Below are positions 1 to 8,389 of a stretch of 64,000 nt of DNA, piece by piece. The notes under the pieces are model-generated. The model was not told the origin of the DNA. It made no database searches and was given only the letters and a program-made list of their open reading frames with translations. Positions within the stretch are counted from its first letter, which is position 1. Every line of letters begins with the position of its first letter. Source of the DNA: CAVSJJ01 sp963771015 (GTDB lineage Bacteria; Actinomycetota; Actinomycetes; Actinomycetales; Dermatophilaceae); NCBI GenBank assembly GCA_963771015.1, contig CAVYRN010000007.1:124001-188000 (forward strand), written 5' to 3'. The position numbers and the translations under genes are program-made.

Positions 1-1
1 C

Positions 2-241
2 CGCCAGACCGTCGTCGTGGCGGACAGCACCAAGTGGGGCGTCGTAGGCCTCAGCTCGATGGCGCGCCTCGGCGAGGTCGACGTGCTCGTCACGGACGAC
101 GGCCTGGACCTGGACGCGCAGCGCGGGCTGAGGAGCAAGGTGCGCCAGCTCATCCTGGTCCCGCGCCGGGGCGCCGGGGACCCGACGGAGGAGCCGGTCG
201 CTCCCGAGGCACCGGCCGTCGACGGGAAGGAAGCAGGGTGA
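2..241 (+). CDS. DeoR/GlpR-family transcriptional regulator, C-terminal part (cut by window edge)
   Basis: Only the last ~79 residues are present and the frame is open to the window edge. The visible text carries the ADSTKWG and VDVLVTDDGL signatures of the DeoR C-terminal sugar-phosphate sensing domain. It ends with a Pro/Glu-rich tail. The stop codon overlaps the GTG start of galT (GTGA), so the two genes are translationally coupled. DeoR regulators next to gal genes usually repress them in response to a phosphorylated sugar; that this one controls galT-galK is an inference from position. Confidence 0.85.
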   Translation, partial: RQTVVVADSTKWGVVGLSSMARLGEVDVLVTDDGLDLDAQRGLRSKVRQLILVPRRGAGDPTEEPVAPEAPAVDGKEAG

Positions 242-1377
242 CGACGGTGGGAACAACGGGAGTATCGGTCCGGCGGACCCGGGGCCGGCTCGCGGACGGG
301 CGCGAGATCATCTACTTCGACGACACCGAGCCCTACGTCAGCGGCGCCACGGACCGCATGGTTCCCGACACCCGAGACCTGCCGCCGTCGACGGGTGACT
401 CGGTGATGCGTCGTGACCCGATGACCGGCGAGTGGGTCGTCATCGCCTCCTACCGCAACACGCGTACCTTCCTCCCACCCACCGACGAGTGCCCCCTGTG
501 CCCCACCGGCCACGGGCGCGCCCCGTCGGAGGTGCCGGCGGGCGACTACGACGTCGTCGCCTTCGAGAACCGCTTCCCGTCCCTGTCGACGCGAGCGTCC
601 GCGACCGACCCGCTGGTCGACGACGAGCCGCTCTGGGCGCAGGCGCCGGGCAACGGCCGGTGCGAGGTGGTGTGCTTCACCTCCGACCACACCGCCGCGT
701 TCTCCACGCTGAGCCCACGCAGGGTCCGCACCGTCGTCGAGGCGTGGGCCGACCGGACGGCCGAGCTCTCGCAGCTGTCGGGGGTCCGTGAGGTGTTCTG
801 CTTCGAGAACCGGGGCCAGGAGATCGGCGTGACCCTGCACCACCCGCACGGGCAGATCTACGCCTACCCCTTCATCACCCCACGTACCGAGGCCCTGCTG
901 CGGCAGGCCGCCGAACATCGCTCGGCCACCGGCGGGAACCTCCTGCGCGACCTGCTCCATGCGGAACGCCGCGCCAAGACCCGGGTCGTGCTCACCGGCG
1001 AGCACTGGACGGCATACGTGCCGGCGGCCGCCCGCTGGCCCGTCGAGGTGCACCTGGCACCGCATCGGGACGTCCCCGACCTGCCGGCCCTGAACGACGA
1101 GGAACGCGACGAGCTCGCCACGGTCTACCTCGAGCTGCTCCGCCGGGCCGATCGGTACTACGACGAGGTGCCGGCCCTGCCCTACATCGCCGGCTGGCAC
1201 CAGGCGCCCATCGGCCCCGGCCGCGACCTCGCCCGGCTGCGCCTGCAGCTGTTCTCCGTGCTGCGCGCCCCCGGCAAGCTCAAGCACCTGGCCGGGTCGG
1301 AGTCAGGGGCCGGGGTGTGGGTCAACGACGCCCGACCCGAGGCGATCGCCGCGCGCCTGCGGGAGGTCGCTTCGTGA
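238..1377 (+). CDS. galT: Galactose-1-phosphate uridylyltransferase
   Basis: Leloir-pathway enzyme exchanging UMP between UDP-glucose and galactose-1-phosphate. The frame reads 379 residues from the GTG at 238, which overlaps the DeoR stop; earlier in-frame starts lie inside the DeoR gene and are not credible. Visible motifs are the zinc-binding CPLC near residue 85, ENRFPSL, VCFTSDH and the active-site HHPHGQIY, with the His-Pro-His at about residues 202-204 providing the uridylylated histidine. Length fits the actinobacterial GalT family. galK follows 52 bases downstream on the same strand, giving a deoR-galT-galK operon. Confidence 0.95.
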   Translation: MTTVGTTGVSVRRTRGRLADGREIIYFDDTEPYVSGATDRMVPDTRDLPPSTGDSVMRRDPMTGEWVVIASYRNTRTFLPPTDECPLCPTGHGRAPSEVPAGDYDVVAFENRFPSLSTRASATDPLVDDEPLWAQAPGNGRCEVVCFTSDHTAAFSTLSPRRVRTVVEAWADRTAELSQLSGVREVFCFENRGQEIGVTLHHPHGQIYAYPFITPRTEALLRQAAEHRSATGGNLLRDLLHAERRAKTRVVLTGEHWTAYVPAAARWPVEVHLAPHRDVPDLPALNDEERDELATVYLELLRRADRYYDEVPALPYIAGWHQAPIGPGRDLARLRLQLFSVLRAPGKLKHLAGSESGAGVWVNDARPEAIAARLREVAS

Positions 1378-1429
1378 CCCGTCGGCCACGGGCGACGCAC
1401 CGACCGCGCCGCACCGACCGGGCCGCCTG

Positions 1430-2692
1430 ATGGTCGACTGGTACGACGCCCCGGCCCCGGCGACGGTCGCCGCCGGGCTCTCAACGCACTTCCGGGAGGT
1501 CTTCGGCCGCGAGCCCGACGGGGTGTGGGCCGCACCGGGCCGGGTCAACGTCATCGGCGAGCACGTCGACTACAACGGCGGCCTCTGCCTGCCCTTCGCC
1601 CTGCCGCATCGCACCTACGTCGCCCTTGCCGCGCGGCGCGACGAGCGGATCCGGGTCGAGTCGATGCAGGCCGTCGGGGCGGGCTGGACGGGTGCGCTGG
1701 AGGACGTCGCACCGGGGGCGGTCCGTGGCTGGGCCGGCTATGCGGTCGGCGTGCCCTGGGCGTTCCGGAGCGAGGGTCTCGACCTGCCGGGCTTCGATGC
1801 CATCATCGACGGACGGGTCCCCCTGGGCGCGGGCCTGTCGTCGTCCGCGGCCCTGGAGTGCGCCGTGGCCGTCGCCCTCGACGACGTGACCGGGCTCGGG
1901 CTGGCCGCCACCGACGAGGGGCGCGCCCGGCTCGCGCGGCTCTGCGCGCGAGCGGAGAACGACATCGCCGGGGCACCGACCGGGGGACTCGACCAGGCCG
2001 CATCCCTTCGCTCCACGGCGGGGCACGCGACCCTCCTGGACTGCCGGGACTTCTCCATCGAGGCGGTGCCCTTCGACCTCGCCGCGGCCGGGCTCGCCCT
2101 TCTCGTCATCGACACGCACGCCCACCATGCCCTCGTCGACGGGCAGTACGGCATCCGTCGTGACGCGTGCCGCGAGGCCACGCGGGTGCTCGGCCTGCCG
2201 GACCTGCGGGCCATCGAGTACCCCGAGCTGGGGGTGGCGCTGGACCGGCTCGGCGCGGCGGGCGCCGACGGCCCGGACGGCTCACGAACCGAGGAGCTGC
2301 GCCGCAGGGTCCGCCACGTCGTCACCGAGATCGAGCGGGTGCGTGAGGTGGTGCGGCTGTGCCGGTCAGACGACCTGCGCGCCATCGGACCGGTGCTCGA
2401 CGCGTCCCACGCCTCGCTGCGGGACGACTTCGAGGTCTCGTGTCCCGAGCTGGACCTCGCCTGCGCCGCAGCCCACGGGGCCGGCGCTCTCGGGGCCCGC
2501 ATGGTCGGTGGCGGGTTCGGCGGATCGGCCATCGCGCTGGTCCCGGCCGAGTCCACGACCGGGGTCGCCTCGCACGTTGAGGACGCCTTCACCCGCGCCG
2601 GTCTTCGGGCGCCCTCCTTCCTCACGGCCACCGCCAGCGCCCCGGCCGGCCGGGTCGTGCCCGGCGAGCGCTTCGCCGGTCCGGACGGTTAG
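1430..2692 (+). CDS. galK: Galactokinase
   Basis: GHMP kinase of 420 residues that phosphorylates galactose at C1. The N-terminal galactokinase signature (GRVNVIGEHVDYNGG), the ATP-binding PLGAGLSSSAALE loop near residue 130 and the C-terminal GGGFGGSAIALV motif are all present and in order. It follows galT in the same operon. Its stop TAG shares bases with the stop TAA of the convergent Gfo/Idh gene, a four-base TTAG overlap. No strong Shine-Dalgarno is seen before the ATG. Confidence 0.95.
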   Translation: MVDWYDAPAPATVAAGLSTHFREVFGREPDGVWAAPGRVNVIGEHVDYNGGLCLPFALPHRTYVALAARRDERIRVESMQAVGAGWTGALEDVAPGAVRGWAGYAVGVPWAFRSEGLDLPGFDAIIDGRVPLGAGLSSSAALECAVAVALDDVTGLGLAATDEGRARLARLCARAENDIAGAPTGGLDQAASLRSTAGHATLLDCRDFSIEAVPFDLAAAGLALLVIDTHAHHALVDGQYGIRRDACREATRVLGLPDLRAIEYPELGVALDRLGAAGADGPDGSRTEELRRRVRHVVTEIERVREVVRLCRSDDLRAIGPVLDASHASLRDDFEVSCPELDLACAAAHGAGALGARMVGGGFGGSAIALVPAESTTGVASHVEDAFTRAGLRAPSFLTATASAPAGRVVPGERFAGPDG

Positions 2693-3777
2693 GCCAGCGC
2701 CCAGGGCTCGACGGCCGTCGTCACGCGCCGCCCCGACGCCGCCGACTCGTGGATGGCCAGGCCGAGCAGGTGGTCCTGGCAGCCCTCGGCGAGCGGGTAC
2801 GGTGCCGGCGCCTCGTCGCGTGCCCAGGCGGCGACGGCGGCCATCAGGCCGGCGACGGCGAGGTCGTCCTCGGAGAGCCGGGCGCCGACGAACTCGTTGC
2901 GCCACAGCACCGCACCGTCGACGCTGAGGTGCTGGACCTCGAGCCCCTCGAGGCTGAGGTCGAGCCCGGTGAGGCGCCGGACCAGCGGTGACTCCACGGG
3001 GGTGTCGGGCGCCGCGAGGCGGACCATCGTGTCGTCGACGATCTCGCCCAGGGACCCGCGGACGACGATCCGGCGCGCCCGGAACGGGTTGAACCACTGG
3101 TTGTCGGTGAAGTCGTACACCCCCATCCGGCCCGGCCCGAAGTCGAGCGTCGCGAGCGTGGTCACCCGCGGCTGCGGCATGGTCGAGCCGGTCCACCCGG
3201 ACCGGTCCAGGGGGTCGACGAGAGGAGAGGTGAACTCCTGGGCGCTCACCGTCACCGGGTCGAACCCCCGGCCGAGGAGGCCGCGGATCATGGACGCGGC
3301 GTGGTAGTCGTGGGTCGAGGACACCTGGACGGAGGTCACCTCACCGATCGCACCGGTCCGGACCAGGCCGAGCCGGGCGGCATGGGCGGGCATGAAGAGG
3401 TACTGCTCGGCCACCTGGACCAGCCCGCTCGCGCCGACGTCGGCCCAGAGCGCGCGGAGGCCCTCGGCATCCGGAGCCGGCGGCGTCTCGGTGAGGACCC
3501 GAACCCCGGCACGCGCCAGGTCCGCCGTCACGACGGGGGCCTGCTCCCACGGCACCGAGACGATGACGACCTCGGGTCGACCGACCGTCACGAGCTCCTC
3601 GACGCTCCGGAAGGTCGGCACGCCCCAGGAGGCCTCCACCTGAGCGCCGCGGTCGGCCGACCGGGTGACCACCCCGCATACCGAGAACCGCTCCGGTGCC
3701 GAGCGCGCCAGCCGGAGGAAGAACTCGCCCCGCCAGCCGCTCCCCACCAACCCGAACCGTGCCGGTGCAACGCTCAT
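2689..3777 (-). CDS. Gfo/Idh/MocA-family NAD(P)-dependent oxidoreductase
   Basis: A 362-residue protein starting at the ATG followed by SVAPARFGLVGSG. The N-terminal Rossmann motif GLVGSGWRG binds NAD(P), followed by the family pattern PEVVIVSVPW near residue 70. The usual catalytic-lysine motif EKP is replaced by TETPPA, so the lysine normally found there is missing. The C-terminal sheet domain retains AEQYLFMP and GEVTSVQVSSTHDYHA. Members oxidise or reduce sugars and inositols, which suits its place beside the gal genes, but the substrate is unknown and the altered EKP raises the possibility of altered chemistry. Confidence 0.85.
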   Translation of the reverse strand: MSVAPARFGLVGSGWRGEFFLRLARSAPERFSVCGVVTRSADRGAQVEASWGVPTFRSVEELVTVGRPEVVIVSVPWEQAPVVTADLARAGVRVLTETPPAPDAEGLRALWADVGASGLVQVAEQYLFMPAHAARLGLVRTGAIGEVTSVQVSSTHDYHAASMIRGLLGRGFDPVTVSAQEFTSPLVDPLDRSGWTGSTMPQPRVTTLATLDFGPGRMGVYDFTDNQWFNPFRARRIVVRGSLGEIVDDTMVRLAAPDTPVESPLVRRLTGLDLSLEGLEVQHLSVDGAVLWRNEFVGARLSEDDLAVAGLMAAVAAWARDEAPAPYPLAEGCQDHLLGLAIHESAASGRRVTTAVEPWALA

Positions 3778-3941
3778 GGAGTCCTGCCTACCACAGCCGA
3801 CGCCGGGACTCCCGGCCGCAGGCTCGGCGGCGCCGGCCGGCCCGCAGCCGGTCCGCCGCCCCGGCATACACTCGATGCTCTGCCAGAAAGGCCGCCTCCT
3901 GTGTCCACCGCGTCCTCCCACGACCGTGCCGGAGCCCGCTC

Positions 3942-5489
3942 GTGAGGGCGCCCGACATCCGTGAGCCGGGCTACCGGGCCGGGCGCTTCTTCCTCAGCCC
4001 CATGCTCGGCTGCACCGCCCGGTGCGCGTTCTGCTACACCCGGTCCTTCGGCTACCGCTTCCCCAGCGGGCACCGCAACGAGTACGGCGTGGACGCCTCC
4101 ATCGCGTGGGTCCGCGAGCACCCGCTCTACGTCGGCGGTCGCTCCGGCAGCATCATCTCGATCGGCGCGTGGGGCGACCCCTTCCCGCCGAACGACGCCG
4201 ACCGCGAGCACACCCTCGAATGGGTCCGCGCCGCGTGCGCCCTGGGCAACCCCATCCAGCTCATGAGCCGATTCGAGCTGCCCGAGCCGGTGATGGAGGC
4301 GGTCGTCGACGCCATCGCCCATCCGGGGCAGCTCCTCTTCTCAACCTCGATGTCCTCGGTCACCCGGGCCGCCGAGATCGAGCGGTATGCCGACCCGCCG
4401 GAGCGCCGTCTGCTCACCCTCGAGGCGTTCCGGGACCGGGGGGTCCCGACGAACGTCATGGTGAAGCCGTTCATCCCCGGCGTGACCGACGAGGACGCGG
4501 GCGAGATCGTCGACCTGCTCCGCCGCCACGCCGTTCCGCTCTGCGTCGTCGGCGGCCTCTACTGGGACGACACGATCGCCCGGTCCACCAGCGGCGTCGC
4601 GCGGCTCGACGCGGACGTCCTCGGCGGGCCCGACACGGGAGCCTCGGTGGGCAAGCCGCTGGACTGCGAGCCGACCGCGTCGCTCCGGTCCCTGCCGACG
4701 GGCCACCTGGACGCCTTCGTCGAACGGCTGTGGGCGGGCGGGGTCGCGGCCTTCAAGAAGTCCGCCTGTGCCAACGCGTATGCCGCGGGCGTCGACCTCG
4801 GCCTGCGTGAGCGTCCCGAGTACCGCGAGAGCTGCGTCGAGTGCGGGGTCTGCGCGGGCAGCGTCACGTCACGGACACCGGTCCCCGTCCACGATCCGCT
4901 GCCGGCCGTGGCGCTGCCGAGGGCGGACGAGCCCATCCGGCACGCCCGCGACCTCCTCGAGGGGTGGCCGGCGCAGACGCCGTTCGACGCCGGCATGCGG
5001 AACGTCTTCGTCGCCCGCCTGCGCAGCCGTGGCGACGCCCTCTCCCCCGACGCCAGGCCGGCGCACGTCAGCGCCAGCCTCGTCGTCCTCGACCCCACGG
5101 CGGAGCAGGTCCTGCTCGTCCGGGAGGCCGAGCCGGCGCCGTGGGGCCTGCCGGAGGGTCACTGGGAGCCCGGGGACCCCACCCTCGCCGACGCTGCGCT
5201 ACGGATCGCCTCGGCCGGCACGGGAACCCCGGACATCCGCCTCGTCTTGGCGTCGCCGGTCGATCTCGACGTCCACCCGGCTCCGTGTGCCGGCGATCCG
5301 GGGGCCAGACACCACGACGTCCGGTTCGTCGGTATCGCCGCCGTCGACGCAGGGTCCGCAGGGCCCGGTGCCTCGTGGTTCCCGGTCGGGAGCCTCCCGG
5401 TGGGGGCCGACCCCTCGCTCGCCCGGGCCGTCGAGCGGTCCGTCGCCGCCGTCCGCGCAACGGCGGGGACGGCGGCTGTGTCCGCCTGA
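3942..5489 (+). CDS. Radical SAM protein with C-terminal Nudix-like domain
   Basis: From the GTG at 3942, preceded by GGAG at 3931-3934, the frame encodes 515 residues. Residues 24-31 give the radical SAM cluster CTARCAFC (CX3CX2C), within an SPL/Rv2578c-like fold (SIGAWGDPFPPND, VMVKPFIPGVTDED). A second cysteine set, ESCVECGVCAG, near residue 300 could hold another cluster. Residues ~350-510 look like a degenerate Nudix hydrolase: VLLVREAEPAPWGLPEGHWEPGD resembles the Nudix box but its catalytic REXXEE is not preserved. The two halves are one uninterrupted frame. Function unknown; possibly nucleotide or base-lesion processing (inference). Confidence 0.8.
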   Translation: MRAPDIREPGYRAGRFFLSPMLGCTARCAFCYTRSFGYRFPSGHRNEYGVDASIAWVREHPLYVGGRSGSIISIGAWGDPFPPNDADREHTLEWVRAACALGNPIQLMSRFELPEPVMEAVVDAIAHPGQLLFSTSMSSVTRAAEIERYADPPERRLLTLEAFRDRGVPTNVMVKPFIPGVTDEDAGEIVDLLRRHAVPLCVVGGLYWDDTIARSTSGVARLDADVLGGPDTGASVGKPLDCEPTASLRSLPTGHLDAFVERLWAGGVAAFKKSACANAYAAGVDLGLRERPEYRESCVECGVCAGSVTSRTPVPVHDPLPAVALPRADEPIRHARDLLEGWPAQTPFDAGMRNVFVARLRSRGDALSPDARPAHVSASLVVLDPTAEQVLLVREAEPAPWGLPEGHWEPGDPTLADAALRIASAGTGTPDIRLVLASPVDLDVHPAPCAGDPGARHHDVRFVGIAAVDAGSAGPGASWFPVGSLPVGADPSLARAVERSVAAVRATAGTAAVSA

Positions 5490-5610
5490 GACCGTCACCC
5501 GTCCGTCTACGGGTAGGTGATCCCGGTTCGGGAACGGGAAGCAGGGCCGCGATCCACCGGGTTTGCTCGGTATGAGTGCCTAGCCGGACGGCGACATCCG
5601 CAGCGGGCGC

Positions 5611-5961
5611 GTGACGACGCCTGGCGTCCGACCGGCGGCTCAGCGTCGCCCGCTGGACGACGGGTCCCCGCCTAAGGCCGGGTCGTCCTGGGCGGGAGGG
5701 CGGTGGTCGGTGATCGTTGTGGTGACCGGCGTGCTTCTGGCCGATGTCGTCACGAAGGCGTGGGCGGTGCGGCAGGGCGGCGCGGGTGGGGCGTCCTCAC
5801 CGGTCCGGATCGTCCACGTCGCCAACCGCGGCGGCTCCGTCGGTCTGGGCCAGGGGCACCCCCACCTCGTGGCCACCGGCGCCACCCTGGGAACGTTCGC
5901 CGTCGCCTGGTACCCGGCGACGTTCAACCTGGCCGACGTCGCGATCAGGGGTGGGGTGGTG
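5611..5961 (+). pseudogene. lspA-like (signal peptidase II) remnant
   Basis: The frame starts with a cytoplasmic N-terminus and one hydrophobic segment (VIVVVTGVLLADVVTKAW), keeps the NRGGSVGLG motif that corresponds to LspA's N-P-G-A-A-F-G, and then jumps directly to YPATFNLADVAIRGG, corresponding to the catalytic NxAD motif. The intervening transmembrane segments and the first catalytic aspartate (GNxxDR) are missing, so an internal deletion of roughly 60-70 residues is inferred. The frame then runs to 6042 through unrelated sequence. It converges on a second gene remnant. A functional aspartyl signal peptidase is very unlikely. Confidence 0.65.
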
Positions 5962-6014
5962 GCCGCACCGGTGATCGCCGCAACGCGCCCCGCCGCGAGC
6001 GACAGGCTCCCCGC

Positions 6015-6236
6015 CCCTCGGGGCGCGCCGCCGAGGCTGTAGCCCAGCACCGCATCGAGGATGATCCCGGCCGGGAGAGCTGTCAGGTGACGCACGTCGA
6101 CCTCGCGCCCGCCGGCGGCCTGGTAGAGGTTCGGGCCCAGCTCCTCGACCGCGACGCGGTCGATCTCGCGCATCTGTGCCGTCGTGACCGCCGGCGCCAC
6201 AGGTCCACCTGGAGTGCGGAAGGCGCCCACCGCCAT
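6015..6236 (-). pseudogene. nnrE/YjeF-N-like (NAD(P)HX epimerase) remnant
   Basis: Starting at the ATG followed by AVGAFRTPGG, the reverse strand reads VTTAQMREIDRVAVEELGPNLYQ, the typical start of a YjeF N-terminal domain. It then skips to AGIILDAVLGYSLGGAPRG, which matches the later ILDALLGTG-GAPRG motif of the same family. The central NAD(P)HX-binding part is missing, and after GGAPRG the frame continues into the opposing lspA-like remnant. I read it as a deleted copy of an epimerase gene, not a working enzyme. Confidence 0.65.
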
Positions 6237-6350
6237 GGCCTGTCCTCTCGCCGGTGACTCGCTCGGTCGGGCACGGGACCGCATCCGCCGACCTACTCAA
6301 TATCCGCCGAGGGCTTCCCAAGACCGGCCCTTCCATGTTGGCTACCTCAC

Positions 6351-8021
6351 ATGGACAGCACGATGCAGCCAACGCCCCTGCTCATCAGCCAGATCCTCCG
6401 CTTCGGCACGACGCTCCACGCCGACCAGGAGGTCGTGACGTGGACCGCGGACGGTCCACGCCGCGCGACCTACGCCGAGGTGGGCGAACAGTGCGCCCGG
6501 CTCGCCCATGCACTGAAAGGGCTGGGGGTGCACGGCGATGACCGGATCGCGACGTTCATGTGGAACAACGCCGAGCACCTCGCCGCCTACCTCGCCGTTC
6601 CGTCGATGGGCGCCGTGCTTCAGGCGCTCAACATCCGGCTGTTCCCCGAACAGATCCTCTACGTGGCGAACCACGGCGGAGCCAAGGTCGTCATCGTGGA
6701 CAACACGCTCGCCGCTCCCTTCGCCAAGCTGCTGCCCCACCTGCCCAGGATCCAGCACGTCATGGTCAACGGACCGGTCGACGACGACACCCGCGACGCG
6801 CTCTCGGCACCGGCCCACGTCATGGGCGTCCACGACTACGCCTCCCTCCTGTCCGGGCAGCCGGCGGCATACGACTGGCCGCAGGATCTCGACGAGAACA
6901 GCGCGTCGTCGATGTGCTACACCTCGGGAACCACGGGCAACCCGAAGGGCGTGTCCTACTCGCACCGGTCGAACTACCTCCACTCGATCACGGCGGCGAT
7001 GACGCTCAACGCACAGCAGGGGGACCGGCTGCTCGTCGTCGTGCCGCTCTTCCACGCCAACGCCTGGGGTTTCCCCTACCTCGCGATGGCCACCGGCGCG
7101 AGCCTGGTCATGCCCGACCGGTTCCTCCAAGCAGCCCCACTGGCCCAGATGATCGAGACCGAGAAGGTGACCTTCGGGGCCGGTGTGCCGACGATCTGGC
7201 TCGACCTGCTCCACTACCTCGAGGACCACAAGGTCGACGTGTCGACCGTGCGTGGGCTCATCGTCGGCGGCTCGGCGGCACCACCGTCCCTCATGAAGGC
7301 CTTCCAGGAGCAGCACGACATCACGATCACGCACGCCTGGGGGATGACCGAGATGTCGCCGATCGGCACGGCCGCGGTGCCCCCGGCCGAGGTCGAGCCC
7401 GGGTCCGAGGAGTACTGGTCCTACGCGACCTCCCAGGGCCGGCTCGTGCTCGGCGTCGAGGGGCGGCTCATCGGTCCGGATGGGGGCGCGGTGCCGTGGG
7501 ACGGCCAGGCCGTCGGCGAGCTCGAGGTGCGGGGACCGTGGATCACGGGGTCGTACAACGCGTTCGGTGGTGAGTCGCCGGCCGAGCTGGCCGACATGGC
7601 CGACAAGTTCAACGACGGCTGGCTGCGCACGGGCGACGTGGGCAGCCTGAGCGCCGACGGGTTCCTCCGCCTGACCGACCGGGCCAAGGACGTCATCAAG
7701 TCCGGTGGCGAGTGGATCAGCTCGGTCGACGTCGAGAACGCGATCATGGCCCACGACGACGTCCTCGAGGCCTCCGTTGTCGGCGTCCCCGACGAGCGGT
7801 GGGGCGAACGGCCGCTCGCGACCGTGGTGCTCCGCGAGGGCTCGACGGCCACGCCCGAGAGCCTGCGCGAGTTCCTCGGCGACAAGCTCGCCAAGTGGCA
7901 GGTCCCCGAGCGCTGGGCCCTCATCGACGAAGTCCCGAAGACCAGCGTCGGCAAGTTCGACAAGAAGGTGCTCCGCAAGCGGTATGCCGAGGGCGACCTC
8001 GCCGTCGAGACCCTGGCCTGA
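6351..8021 (+). CDS. Fatty acyl-CoA ligase (AMP-binding)
   Basis: A 556-residue adenylate-forming enzyme that activates a fatty acid to its AMP ester and transfers it to CoA. The P-loop YTSGTTGNPKGV lies near residue 195, the A5 motif THAWGMTEMSP near 330, the hinge GWLRTGDVGSLSADGFL near 425, and the catalytic lysine region VPKTSVGKFDKK near the C-terminus. Similarity is strongest to medium/long-chain acyl-CoA synthetases. A second ATG at 6363 (MQPTPLL) is an equally good start. It stands alone on the plus strand, downstream of the decayed lspA/nnrE pair. Chain-length preference cannot be read from sequence. Confidence 0.9.
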   Translation: MDSTMQPTPLLISQILRFGTTLHADQEVVTWTADGPRRATYAEVGEQCARLAHALKGLGVHGDDRIATFMWNNAEHLAAYLAVPSMGAVLQALNIRLFPEQILYVANHGGAKVVIVDNTLAAPFAKLLPHLPRIQHVMVNGPVDDDTRDALSAPAHVMGVHDYASLLSGQPAAYDWPQDLDENSASSMCYTSGTTGNPKGVSYSHRSNYLHSITAAMTLNAQQGDRLLVVVPLFHANAWGFPYLAMATGASLVMPDRFLQAAPLAQMIETEKVTFGAGVPTIWLDLLHYLEDHKVDVSTVRGLIVGGSAAPPSLMKAFQEQHDITITHAWGMTEMSPIGTAAVPPAEVEPGSEEYWSYATSQGRLVLGVEGRLIGPDGGAVPWDGQAVGELEVRGPWITGSYNAFGGESPAELADMADKFNDGWLRTGDVGSLSADGFLRLTDRAKDVIKSGGEWISSVDVENAIMAHDDVLEASVVGVPDERWGERPLATVVLREGSTATPESLREFLGDKLAKWQVPERWALIDEVPKTSVGKFDKKVLRKRYAEGDLAVETLA

Positions 8022-8302
8022 CGCCGGCGCCTGCCTGCGCATTCCACACGTCGTCGGGATGCACGCCCTGCGACTCATTGCGATGTCGGCGCTCCTGACG
8101 GTCGACATCGTCGCGGGCTGGAACGGCAGAAGCATCGTCGGAAGCCCACCGGCCACTCGGCACCACCATGCCGGACCCGACTCGGCACCGGTATCACCAA
8201 GTGCATGAACGGGCACCTGAGTGGATGGGACCATCGATCTGTAGGAATGCCCGGCCTCGATGGGCATGTCGTGCAGTGCGACGTCCAGGCCGGAGGGATT
8301 CG

Positions 8303-8375
8303 ACGAAACGGCAAACCCGCTGCAAGGCGGAGACGCAAAGCCACGGGACCCACGCGGTCAGCCGAGCTACCGAAC
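8303..8375 (+). promoter_or_regulatory. Cyclic-di-GMP-I (GEMM) riboswitch
   Basis: The aptamer hallmarks are visible in order: GGCAAACC, a five-pair stem CCGCT/GGCGG capped by a GCAA tetraloop, the strictly conserved GACGCAAAGCC tetraloop-receptor strand, a short second hairpin GACC-CACGC-GGTC, and AGCCGAGCTACCG closing the core. The base equivalent to Vc2 G20 is a G (8310), as in c-di-GMP rather than cGAMP sensors. It ends about 14 bases before the ATG of a diguanylate cyclase; AGGGAA at 8378-8384 may be the ribosome site. No separate terminator is seen, so translational control is the simpler inference. The 280 bases upstream, after the acyl-CoA ligase, hold no recognisable gene. Confidence 0.9.
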
Positions 8376-8389
8376 GATAGGGAACGAGC

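Noticed and set aside
3901..3945. 14-codon leader peptide overlapping the radical SAM start
   Set aside because: No ribosome site and no codon bias or regulatory hairpin to support translation.
8303..8375. Alternative reading of the leader as a c-di-AMP (ydaO) or cGAMP riboswitch
   Set aside because: The GGCAAACC and GACGCAAAGCC strands are specific to the GEMM-I fold, and the G at the Vc2 G20 position fits c-di-GMP better than cGAMP.
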